Of a stretch of DNA of 64,000 nucleotides, positions 36,594 through 46,622 are shown one piece after another. A program made the translations under genes and the position numbers. The stretch is from Picochlorum sp. 'celeri' (taxonomy: Eukaryota > Chlorophyta > Trebouxiophyceae), in contig JAACMV010000027.1 of the NCBI GenBank assembly GCA_010909725.1, forward strand, positions 62,001 to 126,000. The letters run 5' to 3'. A model generated the notes under the pieces. It did no database searches. It saw only the letters and a program-made list of their open reading frames with translations, and was not told the DNA's origin. The stretch's first letter is position 1, and every line of letters starts with the position of its first letter.

Positions 36594-38119
36594 ATGGAGG
36601 AGAATGAAGGGGTGATTGACCTTCATTATCTTCCCAAGGTGCTGCTGCAGTACGAAAATAGTCCATACTTGGACAATGAGGATTTGGTGGACGCGTCCCA
36701 GCACTTGCCATTGGTCTGCAGTTTGGACCTCTGCAGTGGGTATGTTGCCATCTCTGCGTGGTGTCATGCATAGCGAGTGATATTCAATATATCTATTGTG
36801 CAGGAAATACATGTGTATGGCCTTTGGGAGAAGGATGGTCGTGTTCCCCACGACAAAGCATACCCACCCTGAATGTTTTGTATCAGCTGTCACGCCGTCT
36901 CCCCAAGAAGTAGTTACATGTGTCTCGTTTCTCGGGAGGGATGGTAGAGCTTTGTCATCAACTGAGGGTCACGAGAATGATATTAGAATTTTAATGATTG
37001 GCACGTCGAAAGGGTTTTTACAGATACATTCCATCAACATCCAGCGTGGTGACCATGTCTGTTTGCATCGACAGCGAGTGAATGAAAAGGCCATCACCAA
37101 TATTTCGGTGACAGAATCTCACAATGGTGGGATAGTCAGCGCAGGTACTCGAGATGGGATCGTCCTTGTTCATTGTATCGATGTCCTTTCTGCATGGCAA
37201 TGGCATAAGAAGGGCAGACAGCCTCCTGACGTTGATGCGCACGCATGGGAATTCTACACCGTTGGTCCGAGGCATGCGTCTCTATACGTGCCGTGTAAGG
37301 CAACCCCTCGATCAACATCATTACATAGTGCACTGATAGACATGAATAGAGCGGGTTCGAGCCATAAAGCAGTACAAGAACAGGACATGCTGATTCTCAC
37401 TGCTGGCAAAGACCCTCCCATTGCCTTTTATGCTCTCCATGAAAAGCATTGGGCCAGCCAAAAGAGTGGAATATTCTCATCGCTTGTGACCATGTCTTCA
37501 AAAATGCTCTTCGGTCGAAAGAAGGCGGACGAGGACCACCACCATGGCGAGGCAGGAATGGTCATTGAGCACAGTGAAACGAGAGACACAGACACGCCTG
37601 TGGAAGATCGCCCATTAAAAAAGCATACCACGTTGGCGTCTCCGTATACAAGTGTTTGGGATGATACAAAACGAGACTGCTTCGGATTAGATGTGAGCTC
37701 CAGGTACGTTGTGATTTAGTATTAGTAGTACATCAATAGATGACCATATCCTCACTGTACATACATGCAGCGGTGCATGGGCAGCTTGCTGCGATTCTCT
37801 AGGGAGGATATTGATTATTAGTATACGTGATGGATGCATTTTTAAAATGCTCAAAGGATACAGAGATTGTCAAGTAGCATGGGTCAACGTTAGAGGAGAG
37901 GATGATGCAAACCTCTTCATATACGCCCCCAAGAGAAACGTGGTAGAATTATGGGACGTCTGCAAGACTGGAAGAAAGATGAAAACGATTAGAAACAATG
38001 TCACCGACAAGGGGCTCCTCATCGGCACCACGCATACTGTTGATAGCTCTGTAGCATATTTACTAGATTTGAAAACATGCACATTACACTCGATTCGAGT
38101 ACTCTCGATGGATACATAA
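36594..38119 (+). CDS. Rab3GAP regulatory-subunit N-terminal domain protein
   Basis: Exons 36594-36739, 36804-37703 and 37771-38119 give 464 residues; introns are 64 and 67 bp, both phase 2. The product matches the beta-propeller at the N-terminus of RAB3GAP2: ILMIGTSKGFLQIHSIN, AGTRDGIVLVHCIDVLSAWQ and, across the last junction, SGAWAACCDSLGRILI. The closest run is MLKGYRDCQVAWVNV followed by LFIYAPKRNVVELWDV. In animals the subunit pairs with RAB3GAP1 to act as GEF for Rab18 and GAP for Rab3, but is about 1,390 residues. Here the protein ends right after the propeller, so it is either a short natural form or has lost its C-terminus. Confidence 0.85.
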
Positions 38120-38719
38120 AAGATTATTGCTGTAATAATAACGCTCTGGAGAATTCTCTCTTCCTTTCAAGGAAAGAAAAGTCCACGGCGTTGACCCTAG
38201 TGTCAAGACCATGCAGGGCCATGTCAACCCATGCGCCCAACAAAGGCACCCCGTCCTGTACAGGATACATGTATCGGTCGAGAGACCTTGTTCACCGATC
38301 ACATGCTTCCTCCGTCTGCTGACGTCGATATCTTTCATGAGATCCCTACGAAGACCAATCCGTATACTTCATGCATTCTCATAGTCCCGAGGTGTAATAT
38401 ATATGGATTATTTGCACAATTGAAAGACGGTATCGACGAGTGGTGTATCTAGCAGCCCTCCTTCGACGCGGCATTGAAGAGACCAACAGAACAGTTCTAT
38501 GCGCCTTCCATTGGCATTACCACGTGACACCTACAGCATCAGAAAACATTGCAATAAACATATTGTGCGTGCCTTGACCAAGCAGAGCCGCCTACATGGG
38601 ACCAACCATGTTCAACGGCAGGCGTTGACCATGTTCTCTGTACCGATGTATTGCTCCGAAATATTGGATTTCGCACGTTCTGTGTAATTAATTCGAATGG
38701 AAAACATATTATTGCAGTG
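38120..38719. other. 600-bp intergenic region
   Basis: Nothing with coding potential is recognised. An acceptor-like ATTGCAG at 38711-38717 lies just before the next ATG, so this stretch may contain a 5' untranslated exon of the glycosyltransferase gene. Confidence 0.5.
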
Positions 38720-40081
38720 ATGGGGTTGATCGCCGCAAAGATTGCCGGCAGGTCTGGTTCCTCTGGGGCTCTGAGTCTGGAGGACTATGACAGGATGGAT
38801 CGAGGCCATGCGAGGATGGATCGAGTCCGATACTACACAACATTGGCTATTATTCTCACCGTCATTATAGGATATGATGTGGTATTTCGCTATTCGCTCG
38901 GGCGGCAGGACGAGTTGTTTGCCAAAGATAGAGCAGAGGTGTCCATTTTTGACCAAGGGGGGATGCAAGTGCAGGTGACGGAGAAGAATCGATCAGACTC
39001 CATATATTTCATCGAAGAGGACGACCACCATCCAGAAATACACGTGCAGAATGGATGGGATGACTCTATGGGGACGAATGACGACCTGTTCCCTGATGTT
39101 GATATTCCGGTTAGACTTGCACCTGGATTTGAGTTGACTGAATTTGACAAGCGTGTCTTGCAGCTGAGTGACTGGGGTCACCTTGTGCTGCACCAGATGT
39201 GGAGAAATCCGTGTGTCCTCAATGAGAAAGTGAAACCTATGAAGACGTGGGAAGCTGTCGAAGGTGATCGCCTGCGGGTAATATTCTGGACTGATGCAAG
39301 CATGGATTACTTTATGCAGACACATTTTAACGGGACGGATGTATTACGTTTCTGGAGGTTTTTAGATTCTGCCACAGAACCTGGCATTAAGAAATCCGAC
39401 TTTTTCAGAGTGGTGATTGTGTGGTTCTATGGCAGTATCTATGTCGACCTCGATATTCAGATAAAAGCGTCACTGCAGCCGCTCTTGGACCAAGGTTTGA
39501 CCACCATGATGTGGGAGGGCGTGGACCGGTATAGAGTCATGACACCCGGGGAGTACAGAGAAGGTGGGCAGGATTGGCGAACTCTCATGCTCAGTGGCTT
39601 TGTATCATCAGGCATTCGATTCAGCGATTTTCTAGGATTTTACATCAATTGGTCTGTCAGGAACTTTTTAAGCGGCCGAAAAAAGGAGGACGAAGGTGTA
39701 CTGAGCTCAGTTGGGCCAATCGCAGAAGCCGAGGCATACAAATATTATGTCAGTAGGGTGAATAAACACGATCGACTGTTCCGAGTGATGGCATTCGAGG
39801 AATTCCTCAACGTGTATGGCGATCATTTGACTGAATCCACATGGAATCTCAAGCACCCTGAAAGAAAGGCATGCACCAATGTGACTGATATTTATAGCGA
39901 CGGCATTGTCACAATTGCTCCCACGTCGGCCGAAGAAGAGCGTGATATGTCCGGCAATGTGGCTGATGACGACGACGACGTATTTCAGCATGATTCTGCT
40001 TCTCTAGACAACATCCTGAAGATTACATTTGATGATCATCAACTGGGCCCAGTTCCGAATAAAAACAATCCGTCCGAGTGA
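38720..40081 (+). CDS. DXD glycosyltransferase, GT32/OCH1-like type II membrane protein
   Basis: The gene encodes 453 residues from the first ATG (38720); the preceding open codons start with TTG. A 40-residue cytosolic tail is followed by a signal anchor (about 42-62, YYTTLAIILTVIIGYDVVF). The lumenal domain has the GT32 core: LRVIFWTDASMDYFM, SDFFRVVIVWFYGSIYVDLD with the DXD motif DLD that binds Mn2+ and the sugar nucleotide. FVSSGIRFSDFL and an acidic Asp-rich tail follow. Relatives add alpha-mannose to glycans or ceramides in the Golgi. The precise sugar and acceptor are not predictable. Confidence 0.85.
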   Translation: MGLIAAKIAGRSGSSGALSLEDYDRMDRGHARMDRVRYYTTLAIILTVIIGYDVVFRYSLGRQDELFAKDRAEVSIFDQGGMQVQVTEKNRSDSIYFIEEDDHHPEIHVQNGWDDSMGTNDDLFPDVDIPVRLAPGFELTEFDKRVLQLSDWGHLVLHQMWRNPCVLNEKVKPMKTWEAVEGDRLRVIFWTDASMDYFMQTHFNGTDVLRFWRFLDSATEPGIKKSDFFRVVIVWFYGSIYVDLDIQIKASLQPLLDQGLTTMMWEGVDRYRVMTPGEYREGGQDWRTLMLSGFVSSGIRFSDFLGFYINWSVRNFLSGRKKEDEGVLSSVGPIAEAEAYKYYVSRVNKHDRLFRVMAFEEFLNVYGDHLTESTWNLKHPERKACTNVTDIYSDGIVTIAPTSAEEERDMSGNVADDDDDVFQHDSASLDNILKITFDDHQLGPVPNKNNPSE

Positions 40082-40256
40082 GTTTAACACAAGGGTTATT
40101 ATTTTTCAAGCAAACGTATACATTCTTATATTTATATTATTGTCATCACTGGTATCAGTAACGAATTTGGTCAAGAATAGTACAACCACCACCACCTTGT
40201 CAGCAGGAGGGCAGTTTGAAAATTTCATTTTTCGAGTCCGGTTAGAGATCTACACG

Positions 40257-42736
40257 ATGGCATCGAATTCCCAGCATATACCCCAAAGAAAACAATTTGC
40301 TGCCCTTATTCCCAAAAATAGAGTGGGAGAGGTGGAGGACCAACAGGTGGTTGTTGGTGCGAGCACAGATTGTCCGAGATATTTCAGAGTGCTCTACACA
40401 AAGTACGCTCCGACGAAGAAGCGAAAAAATAAATCATTTTTGGATGGATATATGGTATTCGGTGGAACTGCAAAGGGAAAGGGAAGCAAGAATGTAGTTC
40501 TTTTAGACGAAGACTCAAAGGAAAAAGTAAGTGTGGCCCAATCCAAGGTTCCCATGGTCTCGAATATACTCAAGCAGCGTGACAATGGTGATGAGGGTGG
40601 GGATGAATCGTTCCGACTGGGTTCTTGGGAGGTGGAGGTGGATGTCGAAATTGAGGAGAAAGAATTCCTTAGTGGCCAAGCTTTCTTAGCTGGAGGCAGT
40701 GTAGCAGCAATAGAGCCTTCCCTGTCAAAGTATTCGTACCCCGGCAAGAAAACGACGGGATTTCTCAAACTCTCCAATAAGAGTGTGGGAGGAGTGAGCA
40801 GGAAAAAATTGACGCCGTTGTTTAACCCAGATGGGCCAGAAGCAATGGTACTGAACAGAGCTGCCTGGGAGCAAAATAAGGAGGAGGTGTGTCCAGTGGT
40901 ATTGGACCCCAAGCTGTACAAGTGCATGAGGCCGCATCAGCGCGAAGGAGTACAGTTTCTATACGACTGTACCATGCATGTGAATAGGGGGAAGCAGGGG
41001 TGTATTCTAGCAGACCAAATGTATGTTGCATGAGTAGTTGGGGTGATGTGTGAATCTTTACTTGTCGACACCATATGTTGTGCAGGGGATTGGGGAAGAC
41101 ATTGCAAACAATATCTTTTCTGTACACGGTCTTGAAGCAGGGGCCAAGAAATCACCCTCTTGTGAAGAAAGCATTGGTCGTAGCTCCCTCGTCTTTGACT
41201 GAGAACTGGAAGCGAGAGATTAAAAAGTGGCTTGGTGATGAGAAACTGCGATGTTGTATCCTCGCGGGACAACAGATGAAGGAAGATATTGTCGCATTCA
41301 AACACGGCATGTTGTACCCCATTGCAATAACGTCATATGAAATGATGAGGAAGGTTTCTTCCGATCTCGCGGGTCATGTGGATATCATCATCGCAGATGA
41401 AGGGCATAGACTAAAATCAGCTGCAGGGAATAAAACTATAGCATCCCTGAATCAGCTTCGCTGTCCAAGGAAGATTATCTTGTCTGGTACACCATTGCAA
41501 AATAATCTTGGCGAGCTCTTTGCAATGTGTGATTTTGTGAATCCAGGATGTTTGGGATCATTAGCCACATTCCAAAAGGTATTTGAAGGGGCTATTGTCA
41601 AGTCAAGGGATCCCAATGCGTCAGAGGAAACGGTAACCCTTGGAGAGAAGAGATCTGAGGAACTGCGACGCATCTTGCATGGATTTGTGCTGCGAAGAGA
41701 TGCATCTGTGAACGAAGCTTTCCTCCCAAAGCTATCATCATATGCCGTCTTTTGTCGCCCTTCGGACCTCCAAATAGAAATGATGAAGCGAATCATAGAT
41801 GCGCGATGGGACTCGGATGTCTACGCCAAGGAGGAAGCACTTGTACTTCTGACCAAGCTCAGAAAAGTCTGTGGCCACCCAAGGTTATTGCCAGAGGATT
41901 GTGGATCGTCTGCATCCCATGATAGCAGCGGGAAAATGCACGTTCTTATGAAGCTCCTCACTCATATAGTATTTGCAATGAATGAAAGAGCTGTAGTGGT
42001 CTCTCAGTGGACAAGCATGCTCGATATTGTACAGCAGGCATGCAGCGATGCAAACATCTCCACTGTCCGATTGGATGGCGCCACACCGGTCTCCAAGCGG
42101 CAAGAAATAGTGGATTCGTTCAACAACCACGGCATTGGTAGCGTATTCCTTTTGAGCACGGCGGCTGGGGGAGCAGGCCTTAATTTGATTGGCTCATCAA
42201 AATTAGTCCTGTGTGACTCATCCTGGAATCCAGCGTTAGACAATCAGGCCATGGCCAGAATCTGGAGGGATGGACAGAAAAAGGATTGTTCCATATATCG
42301 ACTTCTGACCACCGGAACGATGGAAGAAAAAGTGTATCAGCGACAAATGTTAAAAGGAGATCTTGCTCAGGTTTCAGTGTATGGAGATGCAACAACGGAC
42401 ACACAAAGATTTTCCAAGAATCAGCTTAAAGAGCTTTTTGAAATAGAATTAGGTACATCATGTATGACATCAGACATACTTGAGAAGATGGGTACATCCT
42501 ACGAGGATGCAGCAGACGATGATGATGCAGCCTTGCAGGCTGTCAGGGACTCTTGCCCAATCACATTTGTCTACAAAGAGACGATGAAGAAAAGCAGTCC
42601 GGCATATCATCAGCGAGATGATGAGAATAATAATGATCAGAACAACAATAATTCGTATGAGTGCACTTCCATCCAAGGAGATGATGGAAGGTGCAATGAT
42701 GGCTTGTCAGATTTGGACATTGATATGACGATGTAA
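40257..42736 (+). CDS. RAD54: RAD54-like SNF2 recombination helicase
   Basis: Exons 40257-41020 and 41086-42736 give 804 residues; the 65-bp intron is GTATGT...CAG, phase 2. It lies exactly inside helicase motif I, and splicing restores ILADQMGLGKTLQT. Other motifs are DEGHRLKS (II), LSGTPLQNNLGE (III), TAAGGAGLNLIG (V) and QAMARIWRDGQKK (VI). RPHQREGVQFLYDC and the N-terminal region fit RAD54, which remodels DNA with RAD51 during homologous recombination. Motif I reads DQM where most members have DEM. A disordered acidic Asn-rich tail ends the protein. Its stop is 7 bp from the convergent HscB stop. Confidence 0.92.
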
Positions 42737-42743
42737 TGCCATA

Positions 42744-43601
42744 TCAGAGCTTCTCCTCCACCGCCTCGTGCATCCTGTTCAAATAACGAAGGGTCTGTGT
42801 CTCCTTCAAGGCCTTATCTAAATCTTTCTCTCCAAAGAAACGTTTCATCTGCTGCAGACAGGTATCAATCTGCCCCTCAACCTTGCGTTTCAATTCCAAA
42901 AGAGCAGCTTCATCTGTCGCAAGCTCAACCTCTTCTCGGAAATCCATGATAGCCTGAAGCATACCAAAGTCTCTAATTGTCTCTTTCTCTTGATCAGAAG
43001 CAGGAGAACATCCATGCAAAGATAATAGATACGTCGCCCGCGACAGTGGATTTTTGAGCGTTGCATAGGCATGATTCACACGCATTGCTTGCTCTGAAGA
43101 AATCTCCTGCTCCTCCGGCGTCGCGGATGAGAACTTATCAGGATGCAAATATTTTTGTAAACTCTTGTACGTAGATTCTAACTGGTCCAGATCAACATCA
43201 AAACTCGCCTCATCCAATCCAAATATAGCATACGCATCCACAGAATGACCTGGTGGTTGGATGGTCCCACAGGCACCACAAAGGAATAAATCCTCCGGTG
43301 TCTTACCACACCGCCAACACATACTTTCCTCAAGCTCGTTCTTATCCGGCATTCCACTGCGTACCGTCACATGGTATCGCTTCCGAGCAGGACCCATGGA
43401 ATCCATGTTCCACAACCACCCAAGGCTCCCATGCTCCCATGCACGGTTGATTCCTGCCCTCGTCCCTTTCGATTCCACATGTCCAATTTCAACAGAAAGC
43501 AATCGAGATATATCACGACACAGACGACACCCTCTGCGCAACATGTTTCCCTTTCTTCGTCTTCGTCTTGTTCCAATGTCGTCACCTATACGCCAATTCA
43601 A
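42744..43601 (-). CDS. HscB/Jac1 iron-sulfur cluster co-chaperone
   Basis: The gene encodes 285 residues. A cysteine zinc motif (CWRCG...CGACG, about residues 94-112) as in animal and plant HscB precedes a J domain with LHPDK (about 125-190). The C-terminal three-helix domain (LQAIMDFREEVELA, LKRKVEGQIDTCL) binds the ISCU scaffold. The protein loads ISCU onto mtHsp70. The N-terminal 90 residues are basic and low in acids; Met20 (MLRRGCRLCRDISRLL) would give a cleaner mitochondrial presequence and may be the real start. The gene is intronless. Confidence 0.93.
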   Translation of the reverse strand: MNWRIGDDIGTRRRRRKGNMLRRGCRLCRDISRLLSVEIGHVESKGTRAGINRAWEHGSLGWLWNMDSMGPARKRYHVTVRSGMPDKNELEESMCWRCGKTPEDLFLCGACGTIQPPGHSVDAYAIFGLDEASFDVDLDQLESTYKSLQKYLHPDKFSSATPEEQEISSEQAMRVNHAYATLKNPLSRATYLLSLHGCSPASDQEKETIRDFGMLQAIMDFREEVELATDEAALLELKRKVEGQIDTCLQQMKRFFGEKDLDKALKETQTLRYLNRMHEAVEEKL

Positions 43602-43832
43602 GCATGTCGACCCTTCAACTCCACCAATACAGTCATTTAAGAATTATGAATACACAATGTGCCATCCCAGAGTACATAGTACTACAAATCCTCTCGAGCG
43701 CATCCATTTTCCTTCTATCGATATTTAAAAACAGACAAAAATCTCATCGATCCGATCAACAACAGATACATCATTATTTGCGAATCAATGAATTGATTGA
43801 TGGTACAATAGTGAACACAGGATATACTATTC

Positions 43833-44935
43833 ATGACGGCGTGTTGCAGTGTCTGGGCAACTCAACCACACTGGAGAACAAACAGACGTTCTGGCAGAGT
43901 TGTACGAGTGGATAGAATCACGCCATCTGCATCCCATAATGATGAAGCAAGAGTTTTGGACTCGTTTTGGTACTCGAGGGGAGTCGTGAATGACGAGAGT
44001 AGGCAATTGTTGGTGGAACTGTCCCTCACAGAGGTGGTTGACAGGGGGGATGTTCAAACTGCAATGCAGGATGGAGCACATGAGGATGTGGTCGACATTC
44101 CAGGTGTCTCGTCGACGTGGGATCTGATGGATGGAAGTAGAGAAGTGCCAGCGAGTGTCGTATGGGCATCGCAGCGTATTCTTGATTTGCATCGGTTTTT
44201 AGGATCGAGAGAGGATATAGATGTAGTATGGATGGTTCAGAGAGAACCAAAGCTTCTGGATACAAGCATACAGCAACTGACGAAGCGGTTATTAGAGCTT
44301 CGGATCGATGATGCATCGGATGGCGTGGATGTAGCGAAACTGGTGCAACAACAGCCTGCGCTCCTCTTGGATACCCAGGAGATGGGCACACAGGATGATG
44401 GTGATAGCACTGGTGCCAAGTTGGAGGCTTGGAAGCATGGTCTCTTGTCTGGGGATGGGGAAAATGAATGGAACAGGCGTTTAGAAGAACTTGTTCAGTA
44501 TAGAGAGAGTCATGGCGATTGCCATTGCGGGTATAGAGACAATGACCCACAGTCGCTGCGACTGTGGTGTAAAAAGCAAAGGAAAGAATACAAGAATGGT
44601 AATGTATCCAAGGAAAGGGTGGATAAATTAAGAGAGATTGGGTTTGAGTTTGATGAGGACTTTGCAGAATGGAAGCGATGGTACAATGAGTACATTATTG
44701 CTGATTCTCAAGGGTCTGATGCCAATCTTACAAAGCCACAAGGTATGTATTCCCAATACTGTGTGTAGAAGAATCAACAATCACATATATATACATATAT
44801 GGTGCAGATTTCTATCTCATCAACTGGTGCTCAATTCAAAGAATAGCAAAGCGATCCAAGGTCTTGCATGAGGAACGAATACAGTTGTTGGATGAGGCAG
44901 GCTTTGATTGGACAAAACCAGATGCGCTGTCATGA
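43833..44935 (+). CDS. Helicase-associated (HA) domain protein
   Basis: Exons 43833-44742 and 44808-44935 give 345 residues; the 65-bp intron is GTATGT...CAG, phase 1. The C-terminal half has one helicase-associated repeat: WNRRLEELVQYRESHGDC, then LRLWCKKQRKEYKNG and RVDKLREIGFEFD. After splicing a partial second repeat appears, ending LLDEAGFDWTKP. HA repeats of about 70 residues are abundant in algal and actinobacterial proteins but their role is unclear. The N-terminal 200 residues show no known domain. The N-terminus is uncertain: other in-frame Met codons exist and the first 25 residues are unlike the rest. Confidence 0.75.
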
Positions 44936-45009
44936 TGTGATCAATCATACAATAATTATGCGTTTACAATTGATTATTCAATACAGCTATTGTTTTTTTA
45001 AAAAAGTAC

Positions 45010-46146
45010 TCAGGATTGGTTTGACGAGATGCTGGTGGCATGGAGCTGAGACCTCAGAGACCTGAGCTCCCAATCAAACTCGTCATCATCATCTTCTTCT
45101 TCTCCGACTGTCAAGGGTCGCTTTGTCAGCGGAGCCGGAGCTTTAGACCTATATAGAGAATCCCACGCAATCCCTTTGAAAAATTCGTGCGATTTCAACG
45201 CATCCAGGGACGCATACCCCAGCCTCTTCTCCGGAACAGACTGCAGCAATCCTTTCACAAGATCACACGCCACCTCCCCTCCCCTCTCCATCACAGGCCC
45301 CATATCCACATCATTCTTCACAATATTTTGAAACGTGAGATACTCCGACCCACCTTTGAACGGAGTCTTCCCCGCACACATTTGATAGATAATGCACCCA
45401 AGCGCCCACAGGTCAACCCCATAGGACACCTCCCCAGAATTCTCCAACACCTCTGGAGGCACATACTCGGCAGTCCCCACCAAAGACACGGTCCTTTTCT
45501 TTCTCACATCACACCCTTCTATTCTTCTATCCTCAGAAAAGGAAGAAGAAGAACTAGAAGAAGAAACATCCTTGGCACACCCAAAATCAATCAACTTCAG
45601 GTGCCCCCCAGCACCCAACAATATATTCTCCGGCTTCAAATCCCTATGCACCACCCCATACCTCCTCAACGCCTCCAACATCACCACAATCTCCGCAGCA
45701 TACATCCGAATCCTCCCCACATCCATACCCCCAAGACCCATGGCCTGGTCAATCTGTTCATACAACTCCCCATACATACACAACTCCAACCCTATATATA
45801 AATTACTAGAATCCTGATATGTAAATAATAATTCAACGATCGACTCCTCCCCCCGCATCCTTTCCAACAACTGTTTCTCTCGTCGAATTCCATCCACCGC
45901 ATGATTCTTAATAATGTGATACTTATCCACCACTTTCAACGCACAGACCTCCCCAGTGGACACATGTTCTGCTATATAGACATCAGAATAGCTACCATCA
46001 CCTATACGACGCACAAGAGAGTACTGTGTCGCATCAGGAATTCCTCCTGATGCATGGGACACATGACTTGTTCCTTCTTCTTCTTCTTCTTTGTTGTTGT
46101 TGTTGTTTCCATCCTCGGCATCATCATCCTTCTTCTTGTTCTTCAT
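45010..46146 (-). CDS. PDK1-like AGC protein kinase without a PH domain
   Basis: The gene encodes 378 residues. A charged low-complexity N-terminus (about 35 residues) leads into a kinase domain close to 3-phosphoinositide-dependent kinase 1. The Gly loop is RRIGDGSYSDVY, the ATP Lys is CALKVVDK, the catalytic loop is HRDLKPENILL, then DFGCAKD and the family-typical SLVGTAEYVPPEVL and WALGCIIYQMCAGKTPFKG. PDK1 phosphorylates the activation loop of AGC kinases. The protein stops soon after the kinase domain, so the C-terminal PH domain of most PDK1 proteins is missing. A Ser-rich insert (8 Ser in a row) sits between DFG and the activation loop. Confidence 0.88.
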   Translation of the reverse strand: MKNKKKDDDAEDGNNNNNKEEEEEGTSHVSHASGGIPDATQYSLVRRIGDGSYSDVYIAEHVSTGEVCALKVVDKYHIIKNHAVDGIRREKQLLERMRGEESIVELLFTYQDSSNLYIGLELCMYGELYEQIDQAMGLGGMDVGRIRMYAAEIVVMLEALRRYGVVHRDLKPENILLGAGGHLKLIDFGCAKDVSSSSSSSSFSEDRRIEGCDVRKKRTVSLVGTAEYVPPEVLENSGEVSYGVDLWALGCIIYQMCAGKTPFKGGSEYLTFQNIVKNDVDMGPVMERGGEVACDLVKGLLQSVPEKRLGYASLDALKSHEFFKGIAWDSLYRSKAPAPLTKRPLTVGEEEDDDDEFDWELRSLRSQLHATSISSNQS

Positions 46147-46622
46147 GGGTTTTCATGATATAATAATATAATATCCCAGGAGAAGAAGAAGATGGCTTCT
46201 CCAAAATAGATTGAAAAGTTCCTTGAATTGAACATTTTGATGAAGTATTATTTTTTTTTTGGGATATTATTATTCCATCCGGATTGGTAGGGTAATCCCC
46301 CCTGGTACGGGGTGCCCTAGATTCGACCACATATCCTTGCAGAATCACGCTACGCCATCACGTTACGGCTCCGATCAACGGTGGCCTTGCAATTGTGGAA
46401 ACACGTCACCATCTCAACTTTCGTACTACACTTGCAATAATTTTTTACTCATATTCCTTTGACAACCCCATTGTTCTCTGCTGTTGTTGATGCGTTCAGG
46501 AAGCTACCGAGAACAACATTTCTGATGTGTCACTAACGCATTTAGGTGTACCAATTGGTTACTGCGTATTACTACTATATAAAGAAAAATTGTATAGAGA
46601 CTGTTTGTTGTATCACAATTGG
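46147..46622. other. 476-bp divergent promoter spacer
   Basis: The spacer separates the PDK1-like gene (minus) and the Pumilio gene (plus). It has an AT-rich stretch, a T11 run near 46251, and a GC-rich segment around 46290-46320 that could fold. I see no tRNA or snRNA signature. In-frame codons upstream of the Pumilio ATG start with GTG or TTG and are not used. Confidence 0.5.

Noticed and set aside
37340..37370. B-box-like GGTTCGAGCC
   Set aside because: It lies within the coding sequence of the Rab3GAP-like gene and no tRNA folds.
46240..46330. Possible Pol III RNA gene next to a T11 run
   Set aside because: No U6, 7SL or tRNA signature; only a short GC-rich fold that cannot be assigned.
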